Shown: positions 44,001-46,880 of the stretch, piece by piece
How the letters are laid out: each line of letters starts with the position of its first letter
Numbering within the stretch: the first letter of the stretch is position 1
Assembly (NCBI RefSeq): GCF_027887165.1
Contig: NC_077227.1
Location: forward strand, 446,338,462-446,402,461
DNA length: 64,000 nt
Direction: 5' to 3'
Origin: Monodelphis domestica
Taxonomy: Eukaryota; Chordata; Mammalia; Didelphimorphia; Didelphidae
Translations under genes and position numbers: made by a program
Notes under the pieces: generated by a model
Databases searched by the model: none
Told to the model about the DNA's origin: nothing
Seen by the model: the letters and a program-made list of their open reading frames with translations, nothing else

Positions 44001-46576
44001 CAGGACATTAACATGATAAACTATTAAAGGGCTGCTAAAAAGAAAACAATGTAGATTATGTCTATGTGTGAAAATGCATGTATGAAATACTTTAAAATGG
44101 AAAACAAGATTGGGAATGTTTTATAACAGAAAAACCTGGTCAACTGGATTCTAATACTGGCTCTGTCACTAATGAGTTATGCTACCCTAGGCAAATAATT
44201 TACCTCTGTGGCATCAGTTTCTTCAACTCTAAAAGCAAGGGATCTGACTAGGTGATCTCAAAGGTTATTTTCAAGCCTCTGATATTTGTCATTGAAGCCT
44301 TATAAATAGATATTAAACACAATTTGCAACTATGTAAAAACATGATATAGAGTAGGGTGATGGAAAGAGTGGTAGATTTAGAGTTCAGAGAGCCTGGGTT
44401 TCAACTTTAGTTCTGCTCACAATATGCATGACCTTGGACAAATTACTTAAACTTTCTGGACCAATTTCCTCATTTGTAAATGACAGGGATAGACTAGATA
44501 AGATTTAGTTCTCTTCCATTCTAAATCTATGATTATATATATGTATATATATAAATAAACAAATATTTGAAAAAAGTTGAAGTGTTGTGAATAATTGTTT
44601 TTTTTTAACACCATTCAAACTCATAATGAAAAAGTATATATAAATTTTCCTTCAGTCATATAAATTAAAACTTTTTTAAGAAAATGGCCTCAAATATTGA
44701 GGGTAACATTTTTCAAAGGTATTTAACTGATTAGGACCTGTAATTTTCTGAATGAGGAAATTAAATAGCTGAGGCACCTTGCAGAGAATCAGGAAGTTTA
44801 ACTTGTTAATCCTATTTGTGGAGTTGTGGACCAAAGAAAATGAAATCAGGCTAGTGCCTAAAGATTTGCAATTTGGAAAACACAAGCTTTCCACTTTGCA
44901 AGCTTTTTAAAGACACTTACCTTTACTCTTCTTCGTTTCTTTTCCTTTTCTTCCCCTGGGACCTGCTTTTCCCCTTTCTTTCTCTTTTTTCTCTTTCTGT
45001 CTTTATGTTTCTCATGATCTGTTTTGTCATCAAAGAGGCTGGAATCATGTCCTGAGCTGCCTGTGGAGAGCTCTGTGACTTCATTTCCTCCTACTTTCAG
45101 TACCAACTTCAAAGGTTTTTCTACATACTCTTAAAAAGGAAAAATGGAATGAAACAAGATTAAAACTACAAGCCACTAAAGAATTAAAACAGATGCATTA
45201 AAAACATCTTCTGGAAGCATTACTGCCATTCTCCTAGGCAGCAGTTTGATGGGAATCTAAGGCTTATGCAGTTTGAGATAAATATTAAACTAATTTCTAT
45301 ATCTATGTACATCACAGGATACAGACTTGAACAACTATTTTTATTAATAAAGTACAAAATGATCACTGAGACAAGTACATGGCAATGGAATGAACAAGTC
45401 TATTTCAAGTATAAGTCCTGAACTACCAATAACTTGTCTTTGGGGATGCAAAGGTCTTTGGAGAAAGAAAAAAAAAATTCAGTACCAATTTAATATTAAC
45501 AAGAAAAACTGGTTATCATTTTCAGGATTATTCTACTCAATTCAAAAGTATTCTCAGTGGCATAATGAAAAGGGCAATGGTTTTAGAGCCAGAAGACCTG
45601 GGCTGCTACTACCTGAATTAATATCCATAGACAAGTCATTTGACCCCTCACTCTCAAAAGCTCGATTTTCTCTTCTGTAAAACTGGGGTAACCATACTTG
45701 TGAGACCTGCCTTGCAGGGTTGCTATGTTACAAAACACTATAGAAACATGACCTGTAATTATTAGGATTACCTCAACCACATTCAATCCCAGTCCCCACA
45801 AACCAAAACCCTTTCTTCTAGTTTCAAGTCTTCCCAAATTCCCCCTCCCCATATTCCCTCCACTCAGTCTCACCTTGTCAGATTCACCTCCATCCCTCAC
45901 CTCCTTCCCAAAGACTAATCTCCATCCTTTCAGATTCCAACTCAATTTCAGGTCAACGTTTATTAAGCAACTTTTACAAGTTTGCCAGGACCTGGAGGTT
46001 GGGCTGGGAGTGTGTGTGCGAGGGGTTTCAAACATGGGAATAACAGTTCCAACTCTTTGGTAGGGGGCTCCCTCCCCGGCCATCCTCTCCCTTCTCCCCC
46101 TCTGCCCTCCTCCCCGGTCCTCTTCGCAGTCTCTCCTGTCAGATTCACCCCCCCCCCCCATCCCATCGGATCAACCGGCCCTAAGTTGCCCTCCGTCCCC
46201 CCCCTGGCCTAGCCAAATTCAATTCTATTCGTTTCGACAAGCATTTATTAAGCACCAAGAAGGTGCCAGGCGCGGGGGATCCCCTCCCCCAAAGGCACAG
46301 TTCTGCCCTCAGGGAGATTCCAGTCCCCTTTCGCTCCCGTCTCCTCCGTCTCTCACTCCTTTTCCCTCCGCCGCCTCAGTCTTCGGCTCCCGCCCTTGGG
46401 CTCTAATCCCCGCGGCCCCCCGGGTCCTTCAGTCTCTTGGAGAGCCTTGGGTCCTTCCCCCACCCCCCCTCCAGTCTCCCTCAGTTTCCCGCCCGGCCTC
46501 CTCAGGGCCCGCGGTCGGGCCGCTCACCCTCATAGAGGTGCTTGTCTGACTTGTGCTTCTTGTGCTTCTTGCCCAT
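1959..46576 (-). CDS. BRD7: BRD7, bromodomain-containing protein 7 (17 coding exons)
   Basis: Coding exons, in transcript order: 46576-46528, 45129-44921, 29111-28982, 28591-28534, 26664-26520, 21757-21647, 17161-16977, 15996-15873, 15300-15225, 10472-10365, 10047-9912, 6580-6469, 4587-4531, 3650-3536, 3007-2864, 2632-2489, 2017-1959. They sum to 1962 nt (653 residues plus TAA), all introns are GT-AG and no in-frame stop was met. The residues match BRD7 as I recall it (human 651 aa). Layout: lysine/arginine-rich nuclear-localisation region about 57-96; bromodomain about 130-237 with F155, Y168, the PMD motif at 175-177 and acetyl-lysine-binding N211; BRD7/BRD9-type central domain about 290-535; coiled coil about 539-565. 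Known role: acetyl-histone-reading subunit of the nuclear PBAF SWI/SNF complex and p53 cofactor. The start has a good Kozak context (GCCGACATGG). The gene looks intact. BRD9 is the nearest alternative, but the N-terminus and tail fit BRD7. Confidence 0.97.
2018..2488 (-). other. BRD7: BRD7 intron 16
   Basis: 471-bp intron. Contains an ATCT-type microsatellite at 2081-2106; otherwise nothing recognised. Confidence 0.85.
2489..2632 (-). CDS. BRD7: BRD7 coding exon 16
   Basis: Encodes residues 587-634, starting AEQVTNNLKELAQQVTPGDI and ending PVIDNSFIDLTE. Acceptor CCCCTAG at 2639-2633; donor GTGAGT at 2488-2483. Symmetric exon (144 nt, phase 1 at both ends). Confidence 0.96.
2864..3007 (-). 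CDS. BRD7: BRD7 coding exon 15 (coiled coil)
   Basis: Encodes residues 539-586, starting EAEVFQRKLDETTKLLRELQ and ending LLGPSYREMHL. The first half is a heptad-like coiled coil, the second contains RPPPNMICLLGPSYREMHL. The acceptor is a tandem AAGCAG: use of the distal AG (start 3007) gives FDSE-EAEV; the proximal AG (start 3010) would insert one residue and give FDSE-AEAEV. Donor GTATGT at 2863. Confidence 0.95.
3008..3535 (-). other. BRD7: BRD7 intron 14
   Basis: 528-bp intron, largely occupied by a hAT-like element at 3226-3459 (separate entry). Confidence 0.85.
3226..3459. mobile_element. hAT-type non-autonomous DNA transposon
   Basis: Begins CAGTAGTTCCTAACTTTTG and ends with sequence whose reverse complement is CAGTGATTTCCAACCTTTG: imperfect terminal inverted repeats of the CAGTGGTTCCCAACCTTT hAT type. 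The 8-bp flanks do not match, so the target duplication is decayed or the ends are off by a few bases. 234 bp, no coding capacity, in BRD7 intron 14. Confidence 0.65.
3536..3650 (-). CDS. BRD7: BRD7 coding exon 14
   Basis: Encodes residues 501-538, starting VTETDSAGSLDSSTNKDRLT and ending TNFGAQIEIFDSE. The LKAVTNFG core is conserved; the first dozen residues diverge. Acceptor TTGACAG at 3657-3651; donor GTGAG at 3535-3531. Leaves phase 1. Confidence 0.94.
3651..4530 (-). other. BRD7: BRD7 intron 13
   Basis: 880-bp intron with an (AAAAC)n-like tract at 3655-3696 and an antisense SINE at 3988-4168; the rest is AT-rich and unassigned. Confidence 0.8.
3988..4168 (-). repeat. tRNA-derived marsupial SINE, antisense
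   Basis: Contains GGTAAGGGCTAGGC, AACTTGCCCAGAGTCACA and ends CTGCCTAGCTGCCCC: the antisense of the abundant SINE whose sense strand begins GGGGCAGCTAGGTGG. Confidence 0.85.
4531..4587 (-). CDS. BRD7: BRD7 coding exon 13 (divergent linker)
   Basis: Encodes residues 482-500, AAPEGETQNGSLDSAKDME. The sequence is weakly conserved but the length, phase (0/0, 57 nt) and the LDSAKDME end fit BRD7 (LDTAKEME). Acceptor CTTATAG at 4594-4588; donor GTGACT at 4530-4525. It could be skipped without a frameshift. Confidence 0.9.
4588..6468 (-). other. BRD7: BRD7 intron 12
   Basis: 1.88-kb intron, AT-rich. Apart from a MAR1-like SINE at 5853-6019 nothing was recognised. Confidence 0.8.
5853..6019 (-). 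repeat. MAR1-like SINE, antisense
   Basis: Signature GGGTTTTCTTGGCAAAGATA, then CTGGAGTAGTTTGCCATTTCC, AAACTGAGGCAAA, and CCCATCTAGCTGTCCC at the end: antisense of the second SINE family in the window, the one with the CATCTGTAAAATG / GCCAAGAAAACC tail. Confidence 0.85.
6469..6580 (-). CDS. BRD7: BRD7 coding exon 12
   Basis: Encodes residues 444-481, starting SIHEFLATSQDYPYVMADSL and ending GHSRSLRELET. Acceptor TTCTAG at 6586-6581; donor GTAAGA at 6468-6463. End of the conserved central domain. Confidence 0.96.
6890..7240 (-). repeat. L2 LINE internal fragment, antisense
   Basis: Purine-rich text (GGAAGGAGCCAGGAACAAAGG, then GCCTTGGCAAGGCCACCTCTTC) that lines up with the better kept copy at 53280-53850. 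I recognise both as the internal part of old L2 in antisense; assignment is from memory. Confidence 0.5.
8340..9100 (-). repeat. L2-like LINE fragment, antisense, with microsatellite
   Basis: Purine-rich old repeat in the style of antisense L2. It contains a 19-bp perfect tandem duplication (8505-8542) and an ATGTATAT-type microsatellite at about 8733-8782. Family assignment is tentative. Confidence 0.4.
9912..10047 (-). CDS. BRD7: BRD7 coding exon 11
   Basis: Encodes about residues 399-443, starting VLYLNYGPYSSYAPNYDSTF and ending GEDSNLSGGF. Highly similar to remembered mammalian BRD7 except at the 3' end, where SNLSGGF replaces a DLPSDF-type segment. Acceptor TTCAACAG at 10055-10048; donor GTGAGT at 9911-9906. 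Confidence 0.96.
10365..10472 (-). CDS. BRD7: BRD7 coding exon 10
   Basis: Encodes residues 363-398, starting EPGYCPVRLGMTTGRLQSGV and ending EDKRNKVTP. The acceptor is preceded by a pyrimidine-rich tract (TTTCTTCTTCAG); donor GTAAGA at 10364. Phase 1 at both ends (108 nt), so skipping would keep the frame. Confidence 0.96.
11130..12022 (+). repeat. L2 LINE 3' region, sense
   Basis: Clear old L2: AGTTCAGGCCTTCAACATCTC, TGGACAACTGAGC, TTCTAACTGGTCTCACTGCC, AATGGTTCTCCCATTGCC, then the 3' tail with GCAAGGTCCTTGAAGGTAAGG, TCTTTGTATTCTTAGTATCT and GGGTGCTTAATAAAAGCTTG. Frame is broken throughout. Confidence 0.85.
12110..12362 (-). repeat. MIR/Ther-type CORE-SINE, antisense
   Basis: Antisense MIR core CCCATTTTACAGATGAAGAA, then ACTGAGGCAGATAGC, TGATTTGCCTACAATCACATAGC and the terminal CACTATGCTTCCTAG. 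Confidence 0.85.
12501..12699 (-). repeat. tRNA-derived marsupial SINE, antisense, with 16-bp target duplication
   Basis: Near-consensus antisense copy beginning TTTTTTTTAAAACCCTTACC and ending GAGCTACCCAGCTGCTT. The perfect duplication GGCCCCCCCTCATTTT flanks it at 12485-12500 and 12700-12715. It has split an older MIR fragment (remainder about 12712-12810). Confidence 0.92.
12857..13056 (+). repeat. tRNA-derived marsupial SINE, sense
   Basis: Sense copy: GGGGGCAACTGGGTAGCATA, GATGGGAGGTTCTAGGTTCA, TGTGACCCTGGGCAAGTCAC, and tail CTTGGAACCCATACAAAG...GGAAGGTAAGGGCTTCAAA. Confidence 0.9.
13085..14430 (+). repeat. L1/HAL1-like LINE 5' half, sense, decayed
   Basis: A-rich sense sequence. The segment from about 14040 (GGAGAGATAATTTAAGAATCAC) to 14400 resembles the ORF1 region of marsupial L1/HAL1 elements, with frameshifts and stops. 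The part from 13085 resembles a LINE 5' region. No ORF2 follows. Confidence 0.5.
15225..15300 (-). CDS. BRD7: BRD7 coding exon 9
   Basis: Encodes residues 338-362, CEFERRKPDGTTTLGLLNPV and onward, within the central domain. Acceptor TTTTAG at 15306-15301; donor GTATGT at 15224-15219. Leaves phase 1. Confidence 0.95.
15301..15872 (-). other. BRD7: BRD7 intron 8
   Basis: 572-bp AT-rich intron, no repeat recognised. Confidence 0.8.
15873..15996 (-). CDS. BRD7: BRD7 coding exon 8 (central domain start)
   Basis: Encodes residues 296-337, starting KKDKDMLEDKFKNNNLEREQ and ending SGGKLTRRLINSQ. This starts the conserved central domain shared by BRD7 and BRD9 (DUF3512 in my recollection). Acceptor TTTTAG at 16002-15997; donor GTGATT at 15872. 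Confidence 0.96.
15997..16976 (-). other. BRD7: BRD7 intron 7
   Basis: 980-bp intron with one SINE (16438-16629) and a short GGGTA-repeat run at about 16221-16241. Confidence 0.8.
16438..16629 (+). repeat. tRNA-derived marsupial SINE, sense, with target duplication
   Basis: Starts GGGGAAGCTAGGCGGCTCAG, has the B-box-like GGGTTCAAATC and ends in an A run. Flanked by AAGTACTATAACA (16425-16437) and AAGTGCTATAACA (16630-16642), a 13-bp duplication with one mismatch. Confidence 0.9.
16977..17161 (-). CDS. BRD7: BRD7 coding exon 7
   Basis: Encodes residues 235-295, starting ERIQSLKQSIDFMADLQKTR. The second half (from about residue 258) is a charged, probably disordered linker that differs from the human protein as I remember it, before the conserved FKSPNKENK. 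The donor GTAAAG at 16976 interrupts a Lys codon (AA/G, phase 2). Confidence 0.95.
17162..21646 (-). other. BRD7: BRD7 intron 6
   Basis: 4.5-kb intron. Degenerate MIR-type fragments at about 18170-18310, 18475-18600, 19065-19215 and 20105-20300; L2 at 20345-21190; a GGAAGGGACTTTC...CTAGTTCAACCC-type fragment at 21375-21440. 17220-18160 and 19220-20100 show nothing recognisable. Confidence 0.7.
20345..21190 (+). repeat. L2 LINE 3' region, sense, with internal antisense L2 tail
   Basis: Sense L2 (CCTACCTGGCAGAAAAATCT, TCATTCCTCCAACCCTC) to the L2 3' end at about 21190 (GTCTCTAGTATAATGCTATG, then AATAAGAACTTAATAAG). Between about 20650 and 20800 is an L2 3' tail in the opposite orientation (AAATATTTATTAAATACCCA). 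Confidence 0.7.
21647..21757 (-). CDS. BRD7: BRD7 coding exon 6 (bromodomain BC region, N211)
   Basis: Encodes residues 198-234, starting ENFKLMCSNAMIYNKPETIY. The Asn in the YN pair is residue 211, the conserved acetyl-lysine-binding Asn of bromodomains. The end, HSGMKILSQ, closes the last helix. Symmetric exon of 111 nt, phase 0 at both ends, so skipping it would delete the binding Asn without shifting frame. Confidence 0.97.
22535..22805 (+). repeat. MIR/Ther-type CORE-SINE, sense
   Basis: TGGCCCTGGTTAAGTCATTTG, CCTCAGCTTCCTCAACTAT, GGGTTGTTGCGAGGATCAAA and the tail GTAGTAGGTGCTTCATAAATG: a full sense-strand MIR-type unit with L2-like 3' tail. Confidence 0.85.
22915..23470 (+). repeat. 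L1 LINE, ORF2 3' end, sense
   Basis: Decayed but readable end of L1 ORF2: CTACTTTGACCCAATGATAA, TATACCCCAGAGAGATCAAA, GGGGATTAGCTAAACAAACT, then GTAATGGAATATTACTGTGC, the nucleotide counterpart of the L1 MEYYCAI segment. Confidence 0.8.
23485..23725 (+). repeat. MAR1-like SINE, sense
   Basis: GGACCTAGCTGGTGCAGTAG, GGAAGACCTGAGTTCAAAC, TTTCCTCATCTATAAAATG and a decayed GCCAAGAAAACC/GAACATGAGTGAATAATGA tail. Confidence 0.88.
24985..25215 (+). repeat. Two consecutive L2 3' tails, sense
   Basis: First tail ends GCACATGGAAGGTACTTAAT at about 25085; a second begins at about 25105 and ends ACATAGTAGGTGCTGAATAC at about 25212. Both carry the TCTTTG...CCCAGCACC-type L2/MIR terminal sequence. Confidence 0.7.
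26520..26664 (-). CDS. BRD7: BRD7 coding exon 5 (bromodomain ZA loop)
   Basis: Encodes residues 149-197, beginning RKDPSAFFSFPVTDFIAPGY. The ZA loop carries F155, Y168 and the PMD motif (P175, M176, D177) of the acetyl-lysine pocket, followed by the helix FSTMKEKIKNNDYQSIEELK. Acceptor TTCACAG at 26671-26665; donor GTAGTT at 26519. Confidence 0.97.
26665..28533 (-). other. BRD7: BRD7 intron 4
   Basis: 1.87-kb AT-rich intron; no SINE, LINE or DNA-transposon signature was recognised. Confidence 0.75.
28534..28591 (-). CDS. BRD7: BRD7 coding exon 4 (bromodomain start)
   Basis: Encodes about residues 130-148, EVEQTPLQEALNQLMRQLQ plus two nt of an Arg codon. This is the first (alpha-Z) helix of the bromodomain. 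Acceptor TTTAG at 28596-28592; donor GTAAAG at 28533-28528. At 58 nt it is one of the shortest exons; only 390 bp separate it from exon 3. Confidence 0.95.
28592..28981 (-). other. BRD7: BRD7 intron 3
   Basis: 390-bp intron, AT-rich, no recognised repeat. Confidence 0.85.
28982..29111 (-). CDS. BRD7: BRD7 coding exon 3
   Basis: Encodes residues 87-129, starting EDKRKRDRDRAESEAEKELQ and ending PPEKPLTSSLSKQE. This is the charged linker between the nuclear localisation region and the bromodomain. Acceptor CTAG at 29115-29112, donor GTGAG at 28981. It follows the 15.8-kb intron 2 and leaves phase 1. Confidence 0.96.
29470..29660 (+). repeat. tRNA-derived marsupial SINE, sense, with target duplication
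   Basis: Starts GGGGCAGCAAAGTGGCTCAG, has GGAGATGGGAAGTCC and a poly(A) tail. AAGAATAGCTTTA precedes it and AAGAATTGCTTTA follows the tail at about 29670-29682. Confidence 0.9.
29780..30020 (-). repeat. MIR/Ther-type CORE-SINE, antisense
   Basis: GCTTTAAGGTTTATAAAATG, the AATTTTATAGATGGTGAAAC core, TGACTTGCCAATGGTCACAC: antisense MIR. Confidence 0.8.
30850..31085 (-). repeat. MIR/Ther-type CORE-SINE, antisense
   Basis: AACAAAGCACCTTGTATACA, CCCCATTTTAAAGAAGAGG, TGCCTGTGGTCATTTAGC: degenerate antisense MIR. Confidence 0.7.
31370..31840 (+). mobile_element. RTE/BovB-type LINE, endonuclease part
   Basis: Three-frame reading gives decayed RTE endonuclease: CVLNVRSLSAA (family: ...VRTLS...), later KDEVEKFYKDLKMTLQ, and DYFNTKENRCEDSEKN where the family has a DFNAK(V)G motif. 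Frame breaks and stops show it is dead. This is the 5' part of an element that resumes at about 37950. Confidence 0.75.
33135..33341 (-). repeat. tRNA-derived marsupial SINE, antisense, inside L1, 16-bp target duplication
   Basis: Starts TTTTTTTTTTAAAACCCTTA and ends CTACACAGCTGCCCC. Flanked by the perfect duplication CTAAAGCTGTTGTTTC at 33119-33134 and 33342-33357. Confidence 0.95.
34322..34553 (-). repeat. tRNA-derived marsupial SINE, antisense, with expanded G tract
   Basis: Antisense copy (TTACCTTCCATCTTAGAATC ... GCCATCTAGCTGTCCCC) inside the antisense L1. The usual CAATGGGGGTCAAGTG stretch is expanded to a 32-bp G/T run at 34406-34437. Confidence 0.92.
34406..34437 (+). repeat. G-rich tract, potential G-quadruplex
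   Basis: 32 bases of only G and T, with G runs of 10, 4, 5 and 7 separated by single Ts. It fulfils the four-runs-of-three G-quadruplex pattern on the + strand (template strand for BRD7). Confidence 0.8.
34996..35047. repeat. 26-bp perfect tandem duplication in L1
   Basis: TAGGGAAATGATGTACTTAA plus six more bases occurs twice head to tail with no mismatch, inside the antisense L1 ORF2. Confidence 0.95.
35327..35629 (+). mobile_element. L1 ORF2 fragment, sense, inserted in antisense L1
   Basis: About 303 bp reading on + as decayed L1 ORF2 (TKQDIENITKCKMNDFDYIK is near the family sequence), opposite to the surrounding L1. Perfect 18-bp duplication AAGAATTTGTATACTCTG flanks it (35309-35326 and 35630-35647). 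It lacks an L1 3' UTR and a clear poly(A) tail. Confidence 0.8.
36335..36533 (-). repeat. tRNA-derived marsupial SINE, antisense, inside L1
   Basis: TTTTTTTTAAACCCTAACCT, TAGGCAATGGGTTTTAAATG, GGTCACACAGCAAGGAAG, ending AACTTAGCTGCCC. More diverged than the copies at 12501 and 33135. Confidence 0.9.
37675..37770 (+). repeat. MIR-type SINE fragment
   Basis: GCCTCAGTTTCCTTGCTTCT, AAAATGAAGGTGCTAGACTA: sense MIR middle part, at the 5' edge of the antisense L1. Confidence 0.6.
37950..39080 (+). mobile_element. RTE/BovB-type LINE, reverse-transcriptase part
   Basis: Decayed RTE reverse transcriptase on +: YGEYKIPFCFFADSKKVFDL near 38640-38705 (family: ...IPLCL.FVDYEKAFDS.E), LFKDDITLVSSSPGTLQ at about 38930-38985 (family FADDIVLxS motif, Ala lost) and KTKCMKNAYLDE up to 39080. 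Continues after the hAT insertion at 39278. Confidence 0.8.
39079..39277 (-). mobile_element. hAT-type non-autonomous element (same family as 51361)
   Basis: Ends GCAGCCCACATGGATCCTTT...GGGTTTGACAGTGCTG; the reverse complement matches the copy at 51361-51531 (GTGTCAAACTCAAATAGAAA). TIRs of the CAGTGGTGTCAAACTC type. Target duplication not resolved. It interrupts the RTE reading exactly after MKNAYLDE. Confidence 0.75.
39278..39595 (+). mobile_element. RTE/BovB-type LINE, post-RT part
   Basis: Reads PRPELNRIMAVG-stop-DYFGKLGSAFNDLL (family: LGPEL.RRI..GW..FGKL...L) and L-stop-VTQWSI...MVAVNRLGYI (family: L.VTQRAMER.M.GVNRL.HI). Direct continuation of the part ending at 39080. Confidence 0.78.
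39600..40380 (+). mobile_element. L1 LINE, ORF2 3' end and UTR, sense
   Basis: RYPKDIKERGKGTTCTHIFRIA then W-PKTGD and MNVTEYYRN-like remains of L1 ORF2 end. Similar to the fragment at 22915. The 3' limit is uncertain (between about 40150 and 40385). It separates two RTE segments. Confidence 0.65.
40385..40625 (+). mobile_element. RTE/BovB-type LINE, 3' end
   Basis: Resumes RTE: QHNCRRQSLKIRWTPCGRH resembles the family RP..RW.D region, and GGAACGGAGTCACATAGGAT, then GAGACAATGACG resembles the RTE/BovB terminal segment (GAGTCACA...GAGACACGACTG). Moderately convincing alone, stronger by position. Confidence 0.6.
41415..42345 (-). repeat. L2 LINE 3' half, antisense, split by a hAT element
   Basis: CAACAAGTCTTTATTAAGAAC, CTATATGCTAGGCACT is the antisense L2 3' end; it continues with GGCATTTGAACTGAGCTTTA, then after the hAT insertion GGACCAAATTATGAAGGGCT and AAGATTAATTAGGAGACAAT. 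Confidence 0.75.
41842..42016 (+). mobile_element. hAT-type non-autonomous element (ATGGACCCC family)
   Basis: GAGTTCTTAAATTTTTTGTG, TTATGGACCCCTGTGGCAGT, AATGCATAAAATAAAATATA, ending AGATTAAGAATCTCTG: TIRs of the CAGGGGTTCTTAA type. Same family as 50871-51039. It splits an antisense L2. Confidence 0.75.
42506..42683 (-). repeat. tRNA-derived marsupial SINE, antisense, internal deletion
   Basis: TTTTTTTTTAAACCCTTACC ... GAGCTACCCAGCTGCCCCC; it lacks the usual TGTGTATTGGCTCCAAGGC segment. Flanks AAACAAGTCACTT and AAACAAATCATTT form a diverged 13-bp duplication. Confidence 0.92.
43500..43600 (-). repeat. MIR/MAR-type fragment, antisense
   Basis: AGATCTAGAACTAAAAGGGA, TCTCAAAGGCCATCTAGTTC, GTTACAGATAAGGAAACTCA: a dispersed SINE-core type fragment; similar pieces at 21375-21440, 47835-47960 and 49745-49850. 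Confidence 0.55.
43625..43888 (+). repeat. MAR1-like SINE, sense
   Basis: TACAGTAGATGGAGCACTGG, GATCTGAGTTCAAATCTGGC, CCTCATCTATAAAATGGGG, TTTGCAAAGAAAACCC and the end AACTAAAATGACTGAACAAC. Near full length. Confidence 0.9.
44120..44540 (+). repeat. Two MIR-type SINE fragments, sense
   Basis: First unit about 44120-44290 (CTGGCTCTGTCACTAATGAG, GGCATCAGTTTCTTCAACTC). Second about 44345-44530 (GAGCCTGGGTTTCAACTTTAG, TTTCCTCATTTGTAAATG), followed by a short ATATAT run. Confidence 0.65.
44921..45129 (-). CDS. BRD7: BRD7 coding exon 2 (basic N-terminal region)
   Basis: Codes residues 17-86, starting EYVEKPLKLVLKVGGNE and ending EKKRRRVK. It holds most of the lysine/arginine-rich stretch (KHKDRKRKKRKKGEK, about 57-71) that acts as nuclear localisation signal in this family. 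Acceptor AAG/AG at 45130-45131; donor GTAAGT at 44920-44915. Intron 1 is phase 1 and intron 2 phase 0. Confidence 0.96.
45555..45770 (+). repeat. MIR-type SINE, sense
   Basis: AGTGGCATAATGAAAAGGGC, AGAAGACCTGGGCTGCTAC, CAAGTCATTTGACCCCTCA, TTCTGTAAAACTGGGGTAAC: sense MIR-type SINE, BRD7 intron 1. Confidence 0.7.
46237..46330 (-). repeat. L2 3' tail, antisense, inside the CpG island
   Basis: GACAAGCATTTATTAAGCACC, AAGAAGGTGCCAGGCGCG, then CAGTTCTGCCCTCAGGGAGATTC: a relatively GC-rich antisense L2/MIR tail about 200 bp inside intron 1. Confidence 0.65.
46528..46576 (-). CDS. BRD7: BRD7 coding exon 1 (start codon)
   Basis: Encodes residues 1-16, MGKKHKKHKSDKHLYE, plus one nt of codon 17. The ATG is the reverse complement of 46574-46576, with G at -3 and G at +4. 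The donor GTGAGC follows directly at 46527. It lies in a CpG island, as expected for a housekeeping first exon. The length of the 5' UTR toward higher coordinates is not resolved. Confidence 0.95.
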
Positions 46577-46627
46577 GTCGGCCCGGGCCCCGGTGCCCGC
46601 CCCCCGCGCCAGGCCCAGGCCGCACCG

Positions 46628-46634
46628 CTTCCGG
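46628..46634 (-). promoter_or_regulatory. ETS-type motif CCGGAAG
   Basis: CCGGAAG on the minus strand, 52-58 bp upstream of the BRD7 ATG in the CpG island. GABPA/ELK-type sites are typical of TATA-less mammalian promoters; binding is inferred from the motif only. Confidence 0.4.
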
Positions 46635-46880
46635 CCCGGGGAGCGAAGCCCCAGAGCCGGAGGGAACGAGGGAGGGACGGAGGGAGAGCGAGAGAAAGAG
46701 CGAGCGAGAGCGAGGACAGAAACCCGGAGGAGCCAGCGAGACGACGAACGGGGTGAGCCAGCTAGCTGGAGCAGAGAGGGAGAGCCTGCCCAGCGTGCTG
46801 GGACTCGAGGCGTCAGGTCACATCACCCTCTCGCGGCCGGAGGTCGCGCTGCAGCCTACCTGTCAGAGCAGTAGACAGGC

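Larger units (their letters stand above)
29112..44920 (-). other. BRD7: BRD7 intron 2 (15.8 kb)
   Basis: The largest intron, about a third of the gene. More than half is recognisable transposon sequence, detailed in separate entries. Unassigned stretches: 30020-30840, 40640-41410 and 42690-43490, all AT-rich. Confidence 0.85.
45130..46527 (-). other. BRD7: BRD7 intron 1
   Basis: 1.4-kb intron. MIR-type SINE on + at about 45555-45770, pyrimidine-rich stretch 45780-46000, then CpG-island DNA. Two L2-tail-like pieces (TCAACGTTTATTAAGCAAC at about 45952 and GACAAGCATTTATTAAGCACC at about 46237) lie within it. Confidence 0.8.
46000..46880 (-). promoter_or_regulatory. CpG island / BRD7 core promoter
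   Basis: The only strongly GC- and CpG-rich stretch in an otherwise AT-rich window. It surrounds exon 1 and extends on both sides. No TATA box is seen near the start codon. Upstream on the minus strand are GC boxes and a CCGGAAG ETS-type motif (complement of 46628-46634), about 50 bp before the ATG. Consistent with a TATA-less housekeeping promoter. Long open frames here on both strands are a by-product of GC content. Confidence 0.75.

Noticed and set aside
45583..46161. 192-codon open frame on - in BRD7 intron 1
   Set aside because: It runs through a MIR SINE and low-complexity GC-rich DNA and is not joined to any BRD7 exon; composition artefact.
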